The notes: a model not told the origin generated them from the sequence alone. A stretch of DNA of 64,000 nucleotides from an uncultured Acetatifactor sp. (GCA_910577035.1 CAJTKW010000015.1:1-64000); one strand, 5' to 3'; counted from the stretch's first letter, positions 51,659 to 60,882 are shown. Program-made: numbers and translations.

Positions 51659-52858
51659 ATGGCAGATTTTAAAGATCTCGACAGACTGCTTCAAAAATAT
51701 GTGGATGACGGGCTGCCCAACTGCAGCTGTGTCATTGCCAGAAAAGGGGAAATCCTTTACGAAAATTATTTTGGCTGGGCCGATAAGGAAAACGGCGTCA
51801 GGCTGAGCCCCGAGCATGTATTCCGCCAGGCCTCCCTGACCAAGGTTGCCATGTACACCACGGCCATGATGCTCTATGAGCAGGGTAAATTCCTCATGAC
51901 GGATCCCCTGTATGAATATTTCCCGGAATTTAAGAATTCCACCAAACTGGTCACCATGCCCAACGGCGCCCTGGAAGTATTCCCCACGGAGGGACCCATT
52001 CTGGTGAAGCACATCTTTAACATGACCTGCGGCCTGCCCTATGAAATGATTGTAGGCGGTGTCCCCGTGCAGCACCATCCCACGGCCCTGGCCATGGCCA
52101 GGGAGATGAAGGAGCTTCGGGAGCAGGGATACTTTACCCTCAGAGACCAGATCCGGGCAGCCTCCCGGGTCCCCCTTGCCTTTGAACCCGGATCCCGTTT
52201 CCTCTACGGCTTTGCCAGCGAGCTGACGGCAGGGCTTCTGGAGGTGCTCTGCGGCAAACCGGCGGAGCTGGTAATCAAAGAAATGCTTTTTGAGCCCCTG
52301 GGCATGGACAGCTCGGCAAATTTCCTCTTCGGCGATCTGGAAAGCCGCCTGGTGAAGGATTATTACCTGAAACCGGGAAAGAACCTGGGAGATGCGGATC
52401 CTTTCTTTCTGCCGGAGCCGGAGCGGGAAGCAAAGTTTGTCGGCCCCCTGGGAACCGTGCCCGGCTTCTCCCGGGTCATCACCAACTGCCGGGACTACAC
52501 GAAGCTGATGCAGATGCTGGCCAACGGAGGTTCTTATAACGGCGAGAAGCTCCTGGGGCGCAAGACCATTGATCTTCTTCGGACCAATACCCTGACTCCC
52601 CGGATGCTTGAGGAAGATTTCTCAAACAATTACCTGGCCGGCTACGGATACGGCTACGGAATGCGAATGCTTCTGGACAGATATGCCGGCCAGCACAACG
52701 GCTTTCCCGGACAGTTTGGCTGGACGGGCGGCTCCGGGACCTGGGCGGAATCCTCCCCCGAGGAGGGCCTTTCCATCGTCTATATGCACAACCTGCAGCC
52801 CAACCTGGAGGAATACCATCATCTCCGGATGCGGGCCGTGGCTTACGGATGTCTGTAG
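51659..52858 (+). CDS. Serine hydrolase, class C beta-lactamase/family VIII esterase fold (copy 2)
   Basis: A 399-residue paralogue of the preceding gene. S59-L-T-K62 is in FRQASLTKV, followed by FLYGFASELTAG and GWTGGSGTW. The same N-terminal pattern (DFKDLDRLLQKYVDDGLPNCS) shows a tandem duplication. I choose the ATG at 51659, 8 bases after AAGGAG; a GTG three codons earlier is possible. Cytosolic. It may hydrolyse esters of imported compounds. A terminator follows at 52876-52906. Confidence 0.88.
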   Translation: MADFKDLDRLLQKYVDDGLPNCSCVIARKGEILYENYFGWADKENGVRLSPEHVFRQASLTKVAMYTTAMMLYEQGKFLMTDPLYEYFPEFKNSTKLVTMPNGALEVFPTEGPILVKHIFNMTCGLPYEMIVGGVPVQHHPTALAMAREMKELREQGYFTLRDQIRAASRVPLAFEPGSRFLYGFASELTAGLLEVLCGKPAELVIKEMLFEPLGMDSSANFLFGDLESRLVKDYYLKPGKNLGDADPFFLPEPEREAKFVGPLGTVPGFSRVITNCRDYTKLMQMLANGGSYNGEKLLGRKTIDLLRTNTLTPRMLEEDFSNNYLAGYGYGYGMRMLLDRYAGQHNGFPGQFGWTGGSGTWAESSPEEGLSIVYMHNLQPNLEEYHHLRMRAVAYGCL

Positions 52859-52875
52859 GCCGCCGGAACAAAGGA

Positions 52876-52906
52876 AAGCAGCAGCTGCTCCAGCTGTTGC
52901 TTTTTC
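52876..52906 (+). terminator. Terminator of the MATE/serine hydrolase operon
   Basis: AAGCAGCAGCT pairs with AGCTGTTGCTT around GCTCC and is followed by TTTCTCTTT, 17 bases after the stop codon. Confidence 0.8.
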
Positions 52907-52946
52907 TCTTTCAGCCTGCGAAAGCAAAACTATCCGCAAATTTTCA

Positions 52947-52976
52947 TTGCCTGTTTTTCATCCCACATGATATAAT
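52947..52976 (+). promoter_or_regulatory. Promoter of the FRG gene
   Basis: TTGCCT (52947-52952) and a perfect TATAAT (52971-52976) with 18-base spacing, about 30 bases before the start codon. It probably also drives the ABC operon that follows. Confidence 0.65.
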
Positions 52977-53008
52977 GACCTTATTCAATGCAGGAAGCGA
53001 GAAAAATT

Positions 53009-53758
53009 ATGCTGATTCAGGAAATTCGCACCATGGACGAGCTGCTTCAGTTTATGAACGGCTTATATGAAAAGCACGGAAGCAGGCTCTGGTACCGTGG
53101 CCAGGAAGACGCGGCAGGAACCCTGATTCCGTCCATTCAACGCAGCAAACGCCGTCTGGATGTGGAGCGGTACATCACCAATGATTTCTATATCCGCGCA
53201 AGGCAGATCACCGAAAATCCGCCGGCAAAGCACAATTACGCCGCCTGGGTCTCCCTGATGCAGCACTACGGCCTGCCCACGAGAATGCTGGACTGGAGCG
53301 AGTCTCCCCTGATCGCCTCTTTCTTTGCCACAGAAACGTACCGCATTGCCGAAGATCTGGATGCCTGCGTATGGGTTCTGGCTCCCGACCTCTTAAATGA
53401 GCGGGAGGGCTTCGGGCGCTGCATTTATCCCATCGATGCGGATACCACCCAGGAAATGCTGCTGCCCGCCTTCAAGCATAATCATCATAACCCGGAGCTG
53501 GTGGACAGAATCCTGGCCTGCAGCTCCACGGAAAACAATCTGCGAATGTATTCCCAGCATGCCAATTTCACAGTGCATAATTCCCTGCGGCATTTGGAGG
53601 ACATCTGTCAGGACAACATGCTCTACAAGATCATCATTCCCGGCAGCAGGAAGGAATACTTTATCAAAAGCCTCCGGGCCTTCGGTATCACGGAAAGCTT
53701 TGTCTATCCTGACCTGGAGCATATATCAAGCGACCTGCGGGACCAGTACGGGATTTAA
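53009..53758 (+). CDS. FRG domain protein
   Basis: A 249-residue protein built around the FRG domain: LWYRGQED near residue 28, then VSLMQHYGLPTRMLDWSESP and IASFFATE. The domain occurs in many bacterial and phage accessory proteins; its biochemical role is unknown, and it has been seen in defence and toxin contexts. I choose MLIQEIR, with AGGAAGCGAG upstream; an ATG seven codons earlier is possible. It lies between the xylan regulon and a second sugar ABC operon and may be co-transcribed with the latter. Confidence 0.82.
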   Translation: MLIQEIRTMDELLQFMNGLYEKHGSRLWYRGQEDAAGTLIPSIQRSKRRLDVERYITNDFYIRARQITENPPAKHNYAAWVSLMQHYGLPTRMLDWSESPLIASFFATETYRIAEDLDACVWVLAPDLLNEREGFGRCIYPIDADTTQEMLLPAFKHNHHNPELVDRILACSSTENNLRMYSQHANFTVHNSLRHLEDICQDNMLYKIIIPGSRKEYFIKSLRAFGITESFVYPDLEHISSDLRDQYGI

Positions 53759-53815
53759 CCGGCACAAGAACTGCCGCCGGACTTTTTAATAGAACCTGAT
53801 ATTTGGGAGGACACC

Positions 53816-54922
53816 ATGAAAATCGTATTAGACCATCTGACAAAAAAATTTCCCGGCCGGAACAGAAAGGAACGCGGCGAGGTAACTGCCGTGGGCGATT
53901 TCTGCTTTGAAATCCCCGACGGAAAGCTGGTTGGACTTTTAGGACCTTCCGGCTGCGGCAAGAGCACCACCCTGAACCTGATCTGCGGCCTGTTGAAGCC
54001 CACGGAGGGTAAAATCTTTTTCGGGGACGACGATGTGACAAATCTTCCTCCCGAGAACAGGGGAGTGGGACTGGTATTTCAGAATTATGCTCTCTATCCC
54101 CACCTGACCGTCCGCAAAAATATCCAGTTTCCCCTGGAGAACTTAAAGGGCGAAGCAAAGCTCACCAGGGAGGAAATGGAGGAAAAGGTATATGCCGCGG
54201 CTAAGCTGGTACAGATCGAGGGACTCCTGGAGCGTAAGCCCGGCGAGCTTTCCGGCGGGCAGCAGCAGCGTGTGGCCATTGCCCGGGCCCTGGTGAAGAT
54301 GCCGAAGGTACTCCTGCTGGACGAACCCCTCTCCAATCTGGACGCCAGGCTGCGGCTGCAGACCAGGGAAGAAATCCGGCGTATCCAGAAAGAAACAAAG
54401 ATTACCACTGTCTTTGTCACCCACGACCAGGATGAAGCCATGAGCATCTCCGATCTGATCGTCGTCATGAAGGACGGCTATGTGCAGCAGGTCGGCAGGC
54501 CCCAGGATGTCTACGACGATCCGGTGAACCTGTTCGTAGCCAAATTCCTTGGCACTCCCCCCATCAACGTCTTTGACGGCAGCGTGAAAAACGGCAGGCT
54601 GTATATCGGCGATGATGCGGTACTGCAGGTCGGCGGTGTTCCGGATCAAAACGTCCATATAGGTGTTCGCCCCGAAGGCTTTCTTCTCCGGGAGGACGGT
54701 CCCCTGCACTGCCAAATGGGACGTCTGGAGGTTATGGGCAGGGACGTCAGCGTGGTTTCCTCCCACCCCGGCTGCCAGAGCGACACCATCCGCTCCATTA
54801 TCCCTGCAGAAAGCGCAATCGACACCGCCTCGGATATTGTGCGCTTTGCCTTAAAGCCCGGTAAAGTATTTCTCTTTGACCAGGCAGCGGAAGCACGGAT
54901 TCCCTTTGAAATAAGAGTGTGA
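53816..54922 (+). CDS. Sugar ABC transporter ATPase (UgpC/MsmX type)
   Basis: A 368-residue ATP-binding subunit. Walker A is GPSGCGKST, the signature is LSGGQQQR, Walker B is VLLLDEPLSNLD and the H-loop is VFVTHDQ. The C-terminal 120 residues form the OB-like regulatory domain of the MalK/UgpC group, somewhat diverged. It leads an ATPase-permease-permease-binding-protein operon, and it could also power the ATPase-less importer at 43191-46850 (inference). GGGAGGACACC precedes the ATG. Confidence 0.93.
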   Translation: MKIVLDHLTKKFPGRNRKERGEVTAVGDFCFEIPDGKLVGLLGPSGCGKSTTLNLICGLLKPTEGKIFFGDDDVTNLPPENRGVGLVFQNYALYPHLTVRKNIQFPLENLKGEAKLTREEMEEKVYAAAKLVQIEGLLERKPGELSGGQQQRVAIARALVKMPKVLLLDEPLSNLDARLRLQTREEIRRIQKETKITTVFVTHDQDEAMSISDLIVVMKDGYVQQVGRPQDVYDDPVNLFVAKFLGTPPINVFDGSVKNGRLYIGDDAVLQVGGVPDQNVHIGVRPEGFLLREDGPLHCQMGRLEVMGRDVSVVSSHPGCQSDTIRSIIPAESAIDTASDIVRFALKPGKVFLFDQAAEARIPFEIRV

Positions 54923-54933
54923 AGGAGACAGCT

Positions 54934-55830
54934 ATGGAAAAACAGAATTTGAAGGGATGGCTGTACCTGATTCCGGCCATTCTTTTCCTGGGTGCGTTTA
55001 TGATCTACCCTTTGATAGATGTTTTTATATACTCCTTTGAGGAGGGATACAATTCCGCCTCCCAGACCTACCTGGGCACAGGCGGCTACAATTATTCTTA
55101 TGTACTGCGGGATCCCTACTTCCTGCAGGCACTGAAAAATACCTTTATCCTGGTCATCATAACCGTACCGGTGTCCACGGTTCTGGCGCTGCTGATCTCC
55201 ATGGGCTTAAGCTCCATCAAGCCCCTGCGGAACCTGTTTCAGACCATATACTTTCTGCCTTACGTGACCAACACACTGGCGGTAGGCCTGGTGTTTATGA
55301 TCCTGTTTAAGAAAACCCCTTACTCCGACGGCCTGGTCAACCTCCTGATCAACGCCTTCGGCGGCAGCAGCGTGGACTTTATCGACGGGCCCTACTGGGC
55401 AAAAATGTTTGTCCTGTGCTTTTACACCGTCTGGGTGGTGATGCCGTTTAAAATTCTGATCCTGACCAGTGCCCTGGCCTCCGTAAACCAGGTGTACTAC
55501 AACGCCGCAAAAGTGGATGGAACCGGCAGCTTTCGTATTTTTCGCAAAATTACCGTGCCCATGATCTCACCCACGATCTTTTATCTGGTTATCACCGGCT
55601 TTATCGGTGCATTTAAAGCTTACAGCGATGCAGTGGCACTGTTTGGCACGGACTTAAATGCCGCGGAGATGAATACCATCGTCGGATACGTATATGATAT
55701 GCTCTACGGCGACAGCGGCGGCTACCCGTCCTACGCGTCTGCAGCTGCTATTCTTCTGTTTGCCATCGTACTCACCATCACCTGCATCAACCTGCTGGTG
55801 AGCCGGAAACACGTGCATTACACAGGCTGA
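54934..55830 (+). CDS. Sugar ABC permease (UgpA/MalF type)
   Basis: A 298-residue permease with about six helices and an EAA-type loop (VYYNAAKVDGTGSFRIFRKITVP). It begins 11 bases after the ATPase stop with GAAGGAG upstream of the ATG. Partner of the next permease. Confidence 0.92.
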   Translation: MEKQNLKGWLYLIPAILFLGAFMIYPLIDVFIYSFEEGYNSASQTYLGTGGYNYSYVLRDPYFLQALKNTFILVIITVPVSTVLALLISMGLSSIKPLRNLFQTIYFLPYVTNTLAVGLVFMILFKKTPYSDGLVNLLINAFGGSSVDFIDGPYWAKMFVLCFYTVWVVMPFKILILTSALASVNQVYYNAAKVDGTGSFRIFRKITVPMISPTIFYLVITGFIGAFKAYSDAVALFGTDLNAAEMNTIVGYVYDMLYGDSGGYPSYASAAAILLFAIVLTITCINLLVSRKHVHYTG

Positions 55831-55841
55831 AAGGATTCAAA

Positions 55842-56729
55842 ATGAGAGGATACATGAAAAATCAAAGCGAATATGAAAAAACGGGACAGCGGGTCAGAAT
55901 CCGCAGGCAGGCGGGAAACATTGCCCTCTACTTTTTCCTGGCTCTCTGGGGGCTGATTGTACTGTTCCCCTTCTACTGGATGGTACTGACCTCCGTAAAG
56001 AGCTATGGCTCCTACAACGGGGAGCGTATACCGGCGTTTTTTACCCTGGCCCCCACCCTGCAGAACTATCTGGACGCCTTTACTACCGTTTCCCTTGGCA
56101 GGTATCTGTGGAACACCCTGGTATTTACCGTCATCACCACCTCCGTCATGCTGGTGGTCATTACCCTTGCCGCCTACGCCTTTGCCCGGCTGAATTTTAA
56201 GGGAAGAGACCTGGTTTTCACCGTTTTCCTGTCGCTGATGATGATTCCCAACGAGCTGGTGGTTATCACTAATTTTACCACTATCACCAATCTGGGACTG
56301 CGGAACACCTTCACCGGCCTGATCCTGCCTTCCGTGACATCCGTGTTCTATATTTACCTGCTGCGGGAGAATTTTGCCCAGGTACCGGATTCCCTCTATT
56401 ACGCCGCCAAGGTGGACGGCACCTCGGACCTCCGCTACCTGCGCAAAGTAATGATCCCGATCTGCAAGCCAACCCTGATTACCATCGTGGTCTTAAAGAT
56501 CATCGAATGCTGGAATTCCTATGTATGGCCCAGGCTGATTACGGATGATCCCGATTATTTCCTGGTCTCCAACGGCATTCAGGAAATCCGCGAAAACGGC
56601 TTCGGACGGGAAAATGTTCCCGCAATGATGGCGGCGGTAGTCGTCATTTCACTGCCCCTGATCCTCCTCTTTCTGGTCTTCCGCAACAAGATCATGGAGG
56701 GTGTGGCGAGAGGAGGTACCAAGGCATGA
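55842..56729 (+). CDS. Sugar ABC permease (UgpE/MalG type)
   Basis: A 295-residue permease. Its EAA loop reads SLYYAAKVDGTSDLRYLRKVMIPI, and there are about six membrane helices. It starts 11 bases after its partner and its stop overlaps the binding-protein start (ATGA at 56726-56729), so the two are translationally coupled. A second in-frame ATG lies four codons in. Confidence 0.92.
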   Translation: MRGYMKNQSEYEKTGQRVRIRRQAGNIALYFFLALWGLIVLFPFYWMVLTSVKSYGSYNGERIPAFFTLAPTLQNYLDAFTTVSLGRYLWNTLVFTVITTSVMLVVITLAAYAFARLNFKGRDLVFTVFLSLMMIPNELVVITNFTTITNLGLRNTFTGLILPSVTSVFYIYLLRENFAQVPDSLYYAAKVDGTSDLRYLRKVMIPICKPTLITIVVLKIIECWNSYVWPRLITDDPDYFLVSNGIQEIRENGFGRENVPAMMAAVVVISLPLILLFLVFRNKIMEGVARGGTKA

Positions 56730-58327
56730 AAAAAAGTACGATTATCCTGCTGCTTACCCTTCTCCCCCTGCTGCTCCTCACGGGCTGCCACGGCTCCAGG
56801 GGGACACAGGCTTTCACGATGCCCAAAGAATTCGACACCTCCGCCGAATACGAGATTACCTTCTGGGCCAAGAACGACACCAACAAGACCCAGACCGACA
56901 TATACAAAAAGGCCATTGCGGACTTCGAAGCATTGTATCCCAATATAACCGTAAATTTACGCCTGTACACCGATTACGGCATGATTTACAACGATGTCAT
57001 TACCAACATTTCCACCGGCACCACGCCCAACGTATGTATTACCTACCCTGACCATATTGCCACCTATCTCACCGGTGTCAACGTGGTGGTGCCCCTGGAC
57101 AACCTGCTGGCGGATGAAAGGTACGGCCCCGGCGGCAGCGAGGTTCTGTTTGACGCTCCTGCCCGGGACGAAATCATTCCCCGTTTTCTGGAGGAGTGCG
57201 CCTTCGGCGGGCACTATTATGCCCTGCCCTTCATGCGCTCCACCGAGGCCTGCTATATCAACAAGACCTACGTGGAGGCTCTGGGGTACCAATTACCGGA
57301 CACCCTCACCTGGGATTTCATCTGGGAAGTGGCAGACGCGGCCACGGCAAAGGGTGCCGACGGCAATTACCTGGTCAACGGCCAGAGCGTGATGATTCCT
57401 TTTATCTACAAGTCCACCGACAATATGATGATCCAGATGTTGAAGCAAAAGCATGCCGGATACTCCACCGAGGACGGCGAAATCCTGCTTTTCAACGATA
57501 CTGCCAGGGAACTGCTGTACACCGTGGCGGAGCATACACGGACCGGTGCCTTCTCCACCTTTAAAATATCCAGCTACCCTGCCAATTTTTTAAATGCCGG
57601 ACAGTGCATTTTCGCTATTGATTCCACGGCGGGGGCTACCTGGATGGGCACCCATGCGCCGCTGCTTGACATCAGCGCAGAGCAGCTTGCGGACTTTGAA
57701 ACCGTGGTCATGAAGGTTCCCCAGTTTGACCCTGACGATCCGCAGATGATCTCCCAGGGGCCTTCCGTATGTATCTTTAATAAACCGGATCCTCAGGAGG
57801 TACTGGCCTCCTGGCTCTTTACCCAATATCTGCTGACCAATGAGGTGCAGATTGCATACTCCGAGACAGAGGGATATGTCCCCGTGACCTCCAAGGCCCG
57901 GGACTCTGCGGAATATCAGGATTACCTGTCCCGGGCGGGAGAGGACAACAGCCTTCATTACGACATCAAAATCCAGGCCGCCAGGCTGCTTCTGGACAAC
58001 CTGGACAGTACCTTTGTCACTCCCGTATTTAACGGCTCCGCTTCCCTGCGGAACGCCGCCGGCCAGCTGATCGAAAATGTAACCAAATCCATCCGCCGCA
58101 AGGAAACCGTGGACGCAGGCTATCTGGAAAAGCTGTTTGCCGATGTGACAAGCCTGTACCGCCTGGATCAAAAAGGCCCGTCCGCCGCAGACAGGGCCGA
58201 GCCCGGCCCCCTCCCGAAAGCGGCGCTGGCCCTGCTGGGGGCCCTGGGCCTGGCCTGGATCCTGATTATTATTTATGTATGCCGGGAGGCGGTAAAGCTG
58301 CGGAAAACCCGTCATAATGCCCATTGA
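56726..58327 (+). CDS. Sugar-binding lipoprotein with an extra C-terminal membrane helix
   Basis: A 533-residue UgpB-like binding protein. The lipobox LLLTGC puts the lipidated Cys at 21, and the two-lobed fold covers about 40-490. Unusually, residues about 500-522 (a Leu/Ala/Ile-rich stretch from KAALALLGALG to IIIYVC) form a membrane helix followed by the basic tail REAVKLRKTRHNAH. The protein would be held to the membrane at both ends, which is rare in this family. Otherwise typical for glycerol-3-phosphate or sugar importers. Last gene of the operon. Confidence 0.88.
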   Translation: MKKSTIILLLTLLPLLLLTGCHGSRGTQAFTMPKEFDTSAEYEITFWAKNDTNKTQTDIYKKAIADFEALYPNITVNLRLYTDYGMIYNDVITNISTGTTPNVCITYPDHIATYLTGVNVVVPLDNLLADERYGPGGSEVLFDAPARDEIIPRFLEECAFGGHYYALPFMRSTEACYINKTYVEALGYQLPDTLTWDFIWEVADAATAKGADGNYLVNGQSVMIPFIYKSTDNMMIQMLKQKHAGYSTEDGEILLFNDTARELLYTVAEHTRTGAFSTFKISSYPANFLNAGQCIFAIDSTAGATWMGTHAPLLDISAEQLADFETVVMKVPQFDPDDPQMISQGPSVCIFNKPDPQEVLASWLFTQYLLTNEVQIAYSETEGYVPVTSKARDSAEYQDYLSRAGEDNSLHYDIKIQAARLLLDNLDSTFVTPVFNGSASLRNAAGQLIENVTKSIRRKETVDAGYLEKLFADVTSLYRLDQKGPSAADRAEPGPLPKAALALLGALGLAWILIIIYVCREAVKLRKTRHNAH

Positions 58328-58351
58328 TTTTCTACATTTTTATTGTATAAT
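58324..58351 (+). promoter_or_regulatory. Promoter of the 58438 lipoprotein gene
   Basis: TTGATT (58324-58329) and TATAAT (58346-58351) with 16-base spacing, beginning at the stop codon of the binding-protein gene. Confidence 0.6.
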
Positions 58352-58437
58352 AGCCTTGAATCTATAAACGCAGCTGTTCCAATTCCAGATTTTTGCAAAT
58401 AGCTGCACGTATTCACTTTCAGAAAAGAGGAGGAAAT

Positions 58438-59199
58438 ATGAAAAAATCACTGATTTTAGTTCTGGCACTCACTCTGGCACTCACTTTTGCCGGCTGCGGC
58501 AATGCTTCCGGTTCAGGAAAGGACGACCCCGGTGTAAAGTCCGAAGGCGTTATGACATATGCAGAGTACGCTGCAGCAGCTCTTGACACCGAGGTTACCA
58601 TCGAGGCATATGTTCAGGCACATCAGTCCTGGTGGGAAAAGGACGGTGTAGGCAAGCTCACCGTTTACGCACAGGACAAAGACGGCGGCTACTACATTTA
58701 TGAAATGAACTGCTCCAAGGAAGACAGTGAGAAGCTGGTTCCCGGCACCAAGATCAAGGTTACCGGTTACAAAGGCGAATGGGCAGGCGAAGTGGAGATC
58801 CTGGATGCAAACTTCGAGATTCTTGAGGGCAGCTACATTGCAGAGCCTGTTGACGTAAGTACATATCTCGGCCTGGATGATCTGGCTGATTATCAGAACC
58901 GGTTTGTAGCCTTTAAGGGCATGACCGTTGAAACCTATGTGAAGGACGGCCAATCCTACGACACCGCTTTCGTTTATAACGATGATAACTCCGGCGAGCG
59001 CGGCAGCGACCTGTACTTCAACGTATCCTTAAACGGCGCTACCTATACCTTCTGCGTGGAATCCCACCTGTGCGACGAGAATTCCGATGTTTACAAGGCC
59101 GTTGAAAACCTGAAGGTTGGCGATGTGGTTGATCTGGAGGGCTTCCTGTACTGGTACAACGGTGCAAACCCCCATATCACTTCCGTAACCGTAAAGTAA
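58438..59199 (+). CDS. OB-fold-like lipoprotein
   Basis: A 253-residue secreted lipoprotein with lipobox LTFAGC (Cys20). After a Gly/Ser-rich spacer come two OB-fold-like halves. The first has TEVTIEAYVQ...KLTVYAQDKDGGYYIYEM and PGTKIKVTGYKGEW. The second has NRFVAFKGMTVE...LYFNVSLNG and VGDVVDLEGFLYWYNGANPH. Similar lipoproteins are common in gut Lachnospiraceae; their role is unknown. GGAGG lies 4 bases before the ATG. It has its own promoter and a terminator downstream. Confidence 0.8.
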   Translation: MKKSLILVLALTLALTFAGCGNASGSGKDDPGVKSEGVMTYAEYAAAALDTEVTIEAYVQAHQSWWEKDGVGKLTVYAQDKDGGYYIYEMNCSKEDSEKLVPGTKIKVTGYKGEWAGEVEILDANFEILEGSYIAEPVDVSTYLGLDDLADYQNRFVAFKGMTVETYVKDGQSYDTAFVYNDDNSGERGSDLYFNVSLNGATYTFCVESHLCDENSDVYKAVENLKVGDVVDLEGFLYWYNGANPHITSVTVK

Positions 59200-59211
59200 T
59201 TTCCATACAGA

Positions 59212-59270
59212 TTACAAAAAACAACTCCCTGCCGAACAGATTAAGCCAATCTGCCCGGCAGGGAGTCTTT
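59212..59270. terminator. Bidirectional terminator between convergent genes
   Basis: ACTCCCTGCCG (59224-59234) pairs perfectly with CGGCAGGGAGT (59256-59266). The plus side is followed by CTTTAT; the minus side is followed by a T-run complementary to CAAAAAACA. It can end both the lipoprotein gene and the MutS-like gene. Confidence 0.85.
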
Positions 59271-60882
59271 ATGTTCCGATCAACTCTTCATACAAATCCA
59301 AGCCAAAGCTGGTCAGCTCCGGCGCCCCTGCAATCATCTTGTATGTGCGGGTACCGTCCTCCTTTCGCTGGGCAGTCAGAAAGGCTGCTTCCGGCAGCTG
59401 CCGCTCATACATCTTACGCGCAAATGCCAGCAGATGGGTTACGGTCAGCACCTTAACTCCCGCCTCCATCATAGCCCGGATCACATCATCGGCAATCACG
59501 GAGCCTTCCTCCTCCGTAGTAGTGGCAAAGGACTCGTTTAACAGCACCATGGAACCGTCCCCAAGATGCCTGATAATCCCGTCGATACGCCCCAGCTCCT
59601 CATCCAGCCTGCCGCTGTTCATGGCGCTGTCCTCCCGCCTGGTAAAATGGGTAAAAAAATGCGGAAAAATACCGCTGGTAAAAGCCTCTGCGCAAACCGG
59701 CATACCGCATTGCAGCATGACCTGGGCAATACCGATGCTGCGCAGGAAAGTGGATTTCCCGCCCTGGTTGGCACCCGTGACCACCAGAAGCTTCTTTCCG
59801 TCTCCGTCGCAGTCATTTCCCACAGGCTTCCGTCCCCGGTATATCGCCATGCAGAATTCCATCAGTCCCCGGAAATGCAGCTCCTCCCTGTCCCCTGCTT
59901 CCGGAAAGCTCAACGAAATGCAGGCATGCCTGCAGCGGGTAAACAGATTGTTACACGCCTGGTAAAAAGCGGTCTGGATATAGAGCTCTTCAAAGAAACA
60001 CTTCAGCTCCTCCATCACAGGGCGGAAGCTGTCCATAATATAAGCCGTAATCTGCTCATTCAACTGCTTCAGGTCCTCCAGCTGCTCTACGCTCTTTAAG
60101 ATCAGCGTGGGCTCCTGGGCCAAAGCTGTGGTTATCCTTTCACGGAACGTCCTGTCACTTCTTCGCTTTCTCAGCTTCCTCTCCACGGTGGACACGTCCT
60201 CCAGGCTTATCTCTCCCAGCTTAATCCCCTCCGTGACACTGCAGTCCAGGACCATCCGGGATATACTTTCCCGCTTGCTCCCGCCGCCCTCCGGAGAATA
60301 TTCTTCCTGCCCGTCGCAATAAAAAATGAGATCTGAAAGAATCCTCCGAATCCTCTCCTCCTGTTCCTCCCCGTACTCTTCCTCCAGCCTGCGGCAAAAA
60401 TCCGTAAACCCCCGGGAGCGCAGCATTCCATACCTGCGGCACAGCGCCTTGATCCGTGAGAGGGTATTCACAAACAAATGCAGGATCTCAATTCTGGAAA
60501 GCAGATTGGCGCTCTTATCCCGGGATCCCGGCTTATCCAGCTGCTGCTTTCCCAGCGCCTCCCAGCGAAAGGTCATTTCTCTGGAAAGCTCATACAGGGA
60601 TTCTATAAAATCCGCATTTTCCATACAATCCCGCAAAATATCCTGGCGGTAATATATTTCTTCTTTTGATTTAAGGGGCACCATCATGACCTTTTTCAAA
60701 ATATCCCCCAGATGCCGGTCGGCTTCGTCGGCCCGCTGTACCGTACCCTTTTTCGGCTCCTGGCTTCTGGAGGACACCTGAAACAAAACGGATAACCCAA
60801 GATCCTTGACAATGCTGTCCGAATCATAATATGTGCCTGTATATTTCCATTCCCTGTCAGGATATAACAGCCTTACCTTCAT
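59269..60882 (-). CDS. MutS-like ATPase, second gene of the pair
   Basis: A 537-residue protein with a MutS-type ABC ATPase at its C-terminus: Walker A GANQGGKST (about 370), VLLNESFATTTEEEG as Walker B/signature region and a VTHLLAFA switch. The N-terminal 300 residues resemble the core/lever helices of MutS, but the mismatch-recognition and connector domains are missing, as is any Smr nuclease. It belongs to the poorly studied MutS-related proteins of clostridia. Its ATG overlaps the stop of the upstream paralogue (TAATG), so the two are coupled and probably form a heterodimer. Confidence 0.82.
   Translation of the reverse strand: MKVRLLYPDREWKYTGTYYDSDSIVKDLGLSVLFQVSSRSQEPKKGTVQRADEADRHLGDILKKVMMVPLKSKEEIYYRQDILRDCMENADFIESLYELSREMTFRWEALGKQQLDKPGSRDKSANLLSRIEILHLFVNTLSRIKALCRRYGMLRSRGFTDFCRRLEEEYGEEQEERIRRILSDLIFYCDGQEEYSPEGGGSKRESISRMVLDCSVTEGIKLGEISLEDVSTVERKLRKRRSDRTFRERITTALAQEPTLILKSVEQLEDLKQLNEQITAYIMDSFRPVMEELKCFFEELYIQTAFYQACNNLFTRCRHACISLSFPEAGDREELHFRGLMEFCMAIYRGRKPVGNDCDGDGKKLLVVTGANQGGKSTFLRSIGIAQVMLQCGMPVCAEAFTSGIFPHFFTHFTRREDSAMNSGRLDEELGRIDGIIRHLGDGSMVLLNESFATTTEEEGSVIADDVIRAMMEAGVKVLTVTHLLAFARKMYERQLPEAAFLTAQRKEDGTRTYKMIAGAPELTSFGLDLYEELIGT

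Noticed and set aside
50472..52858. Serine hydrolases considered as beta-lactam resistance genes
   Set aside because: They lack a signal peptide and the KTG motif, and sit in an operon with an operator shared with xylan genes; family VIII esterase is a better fit.
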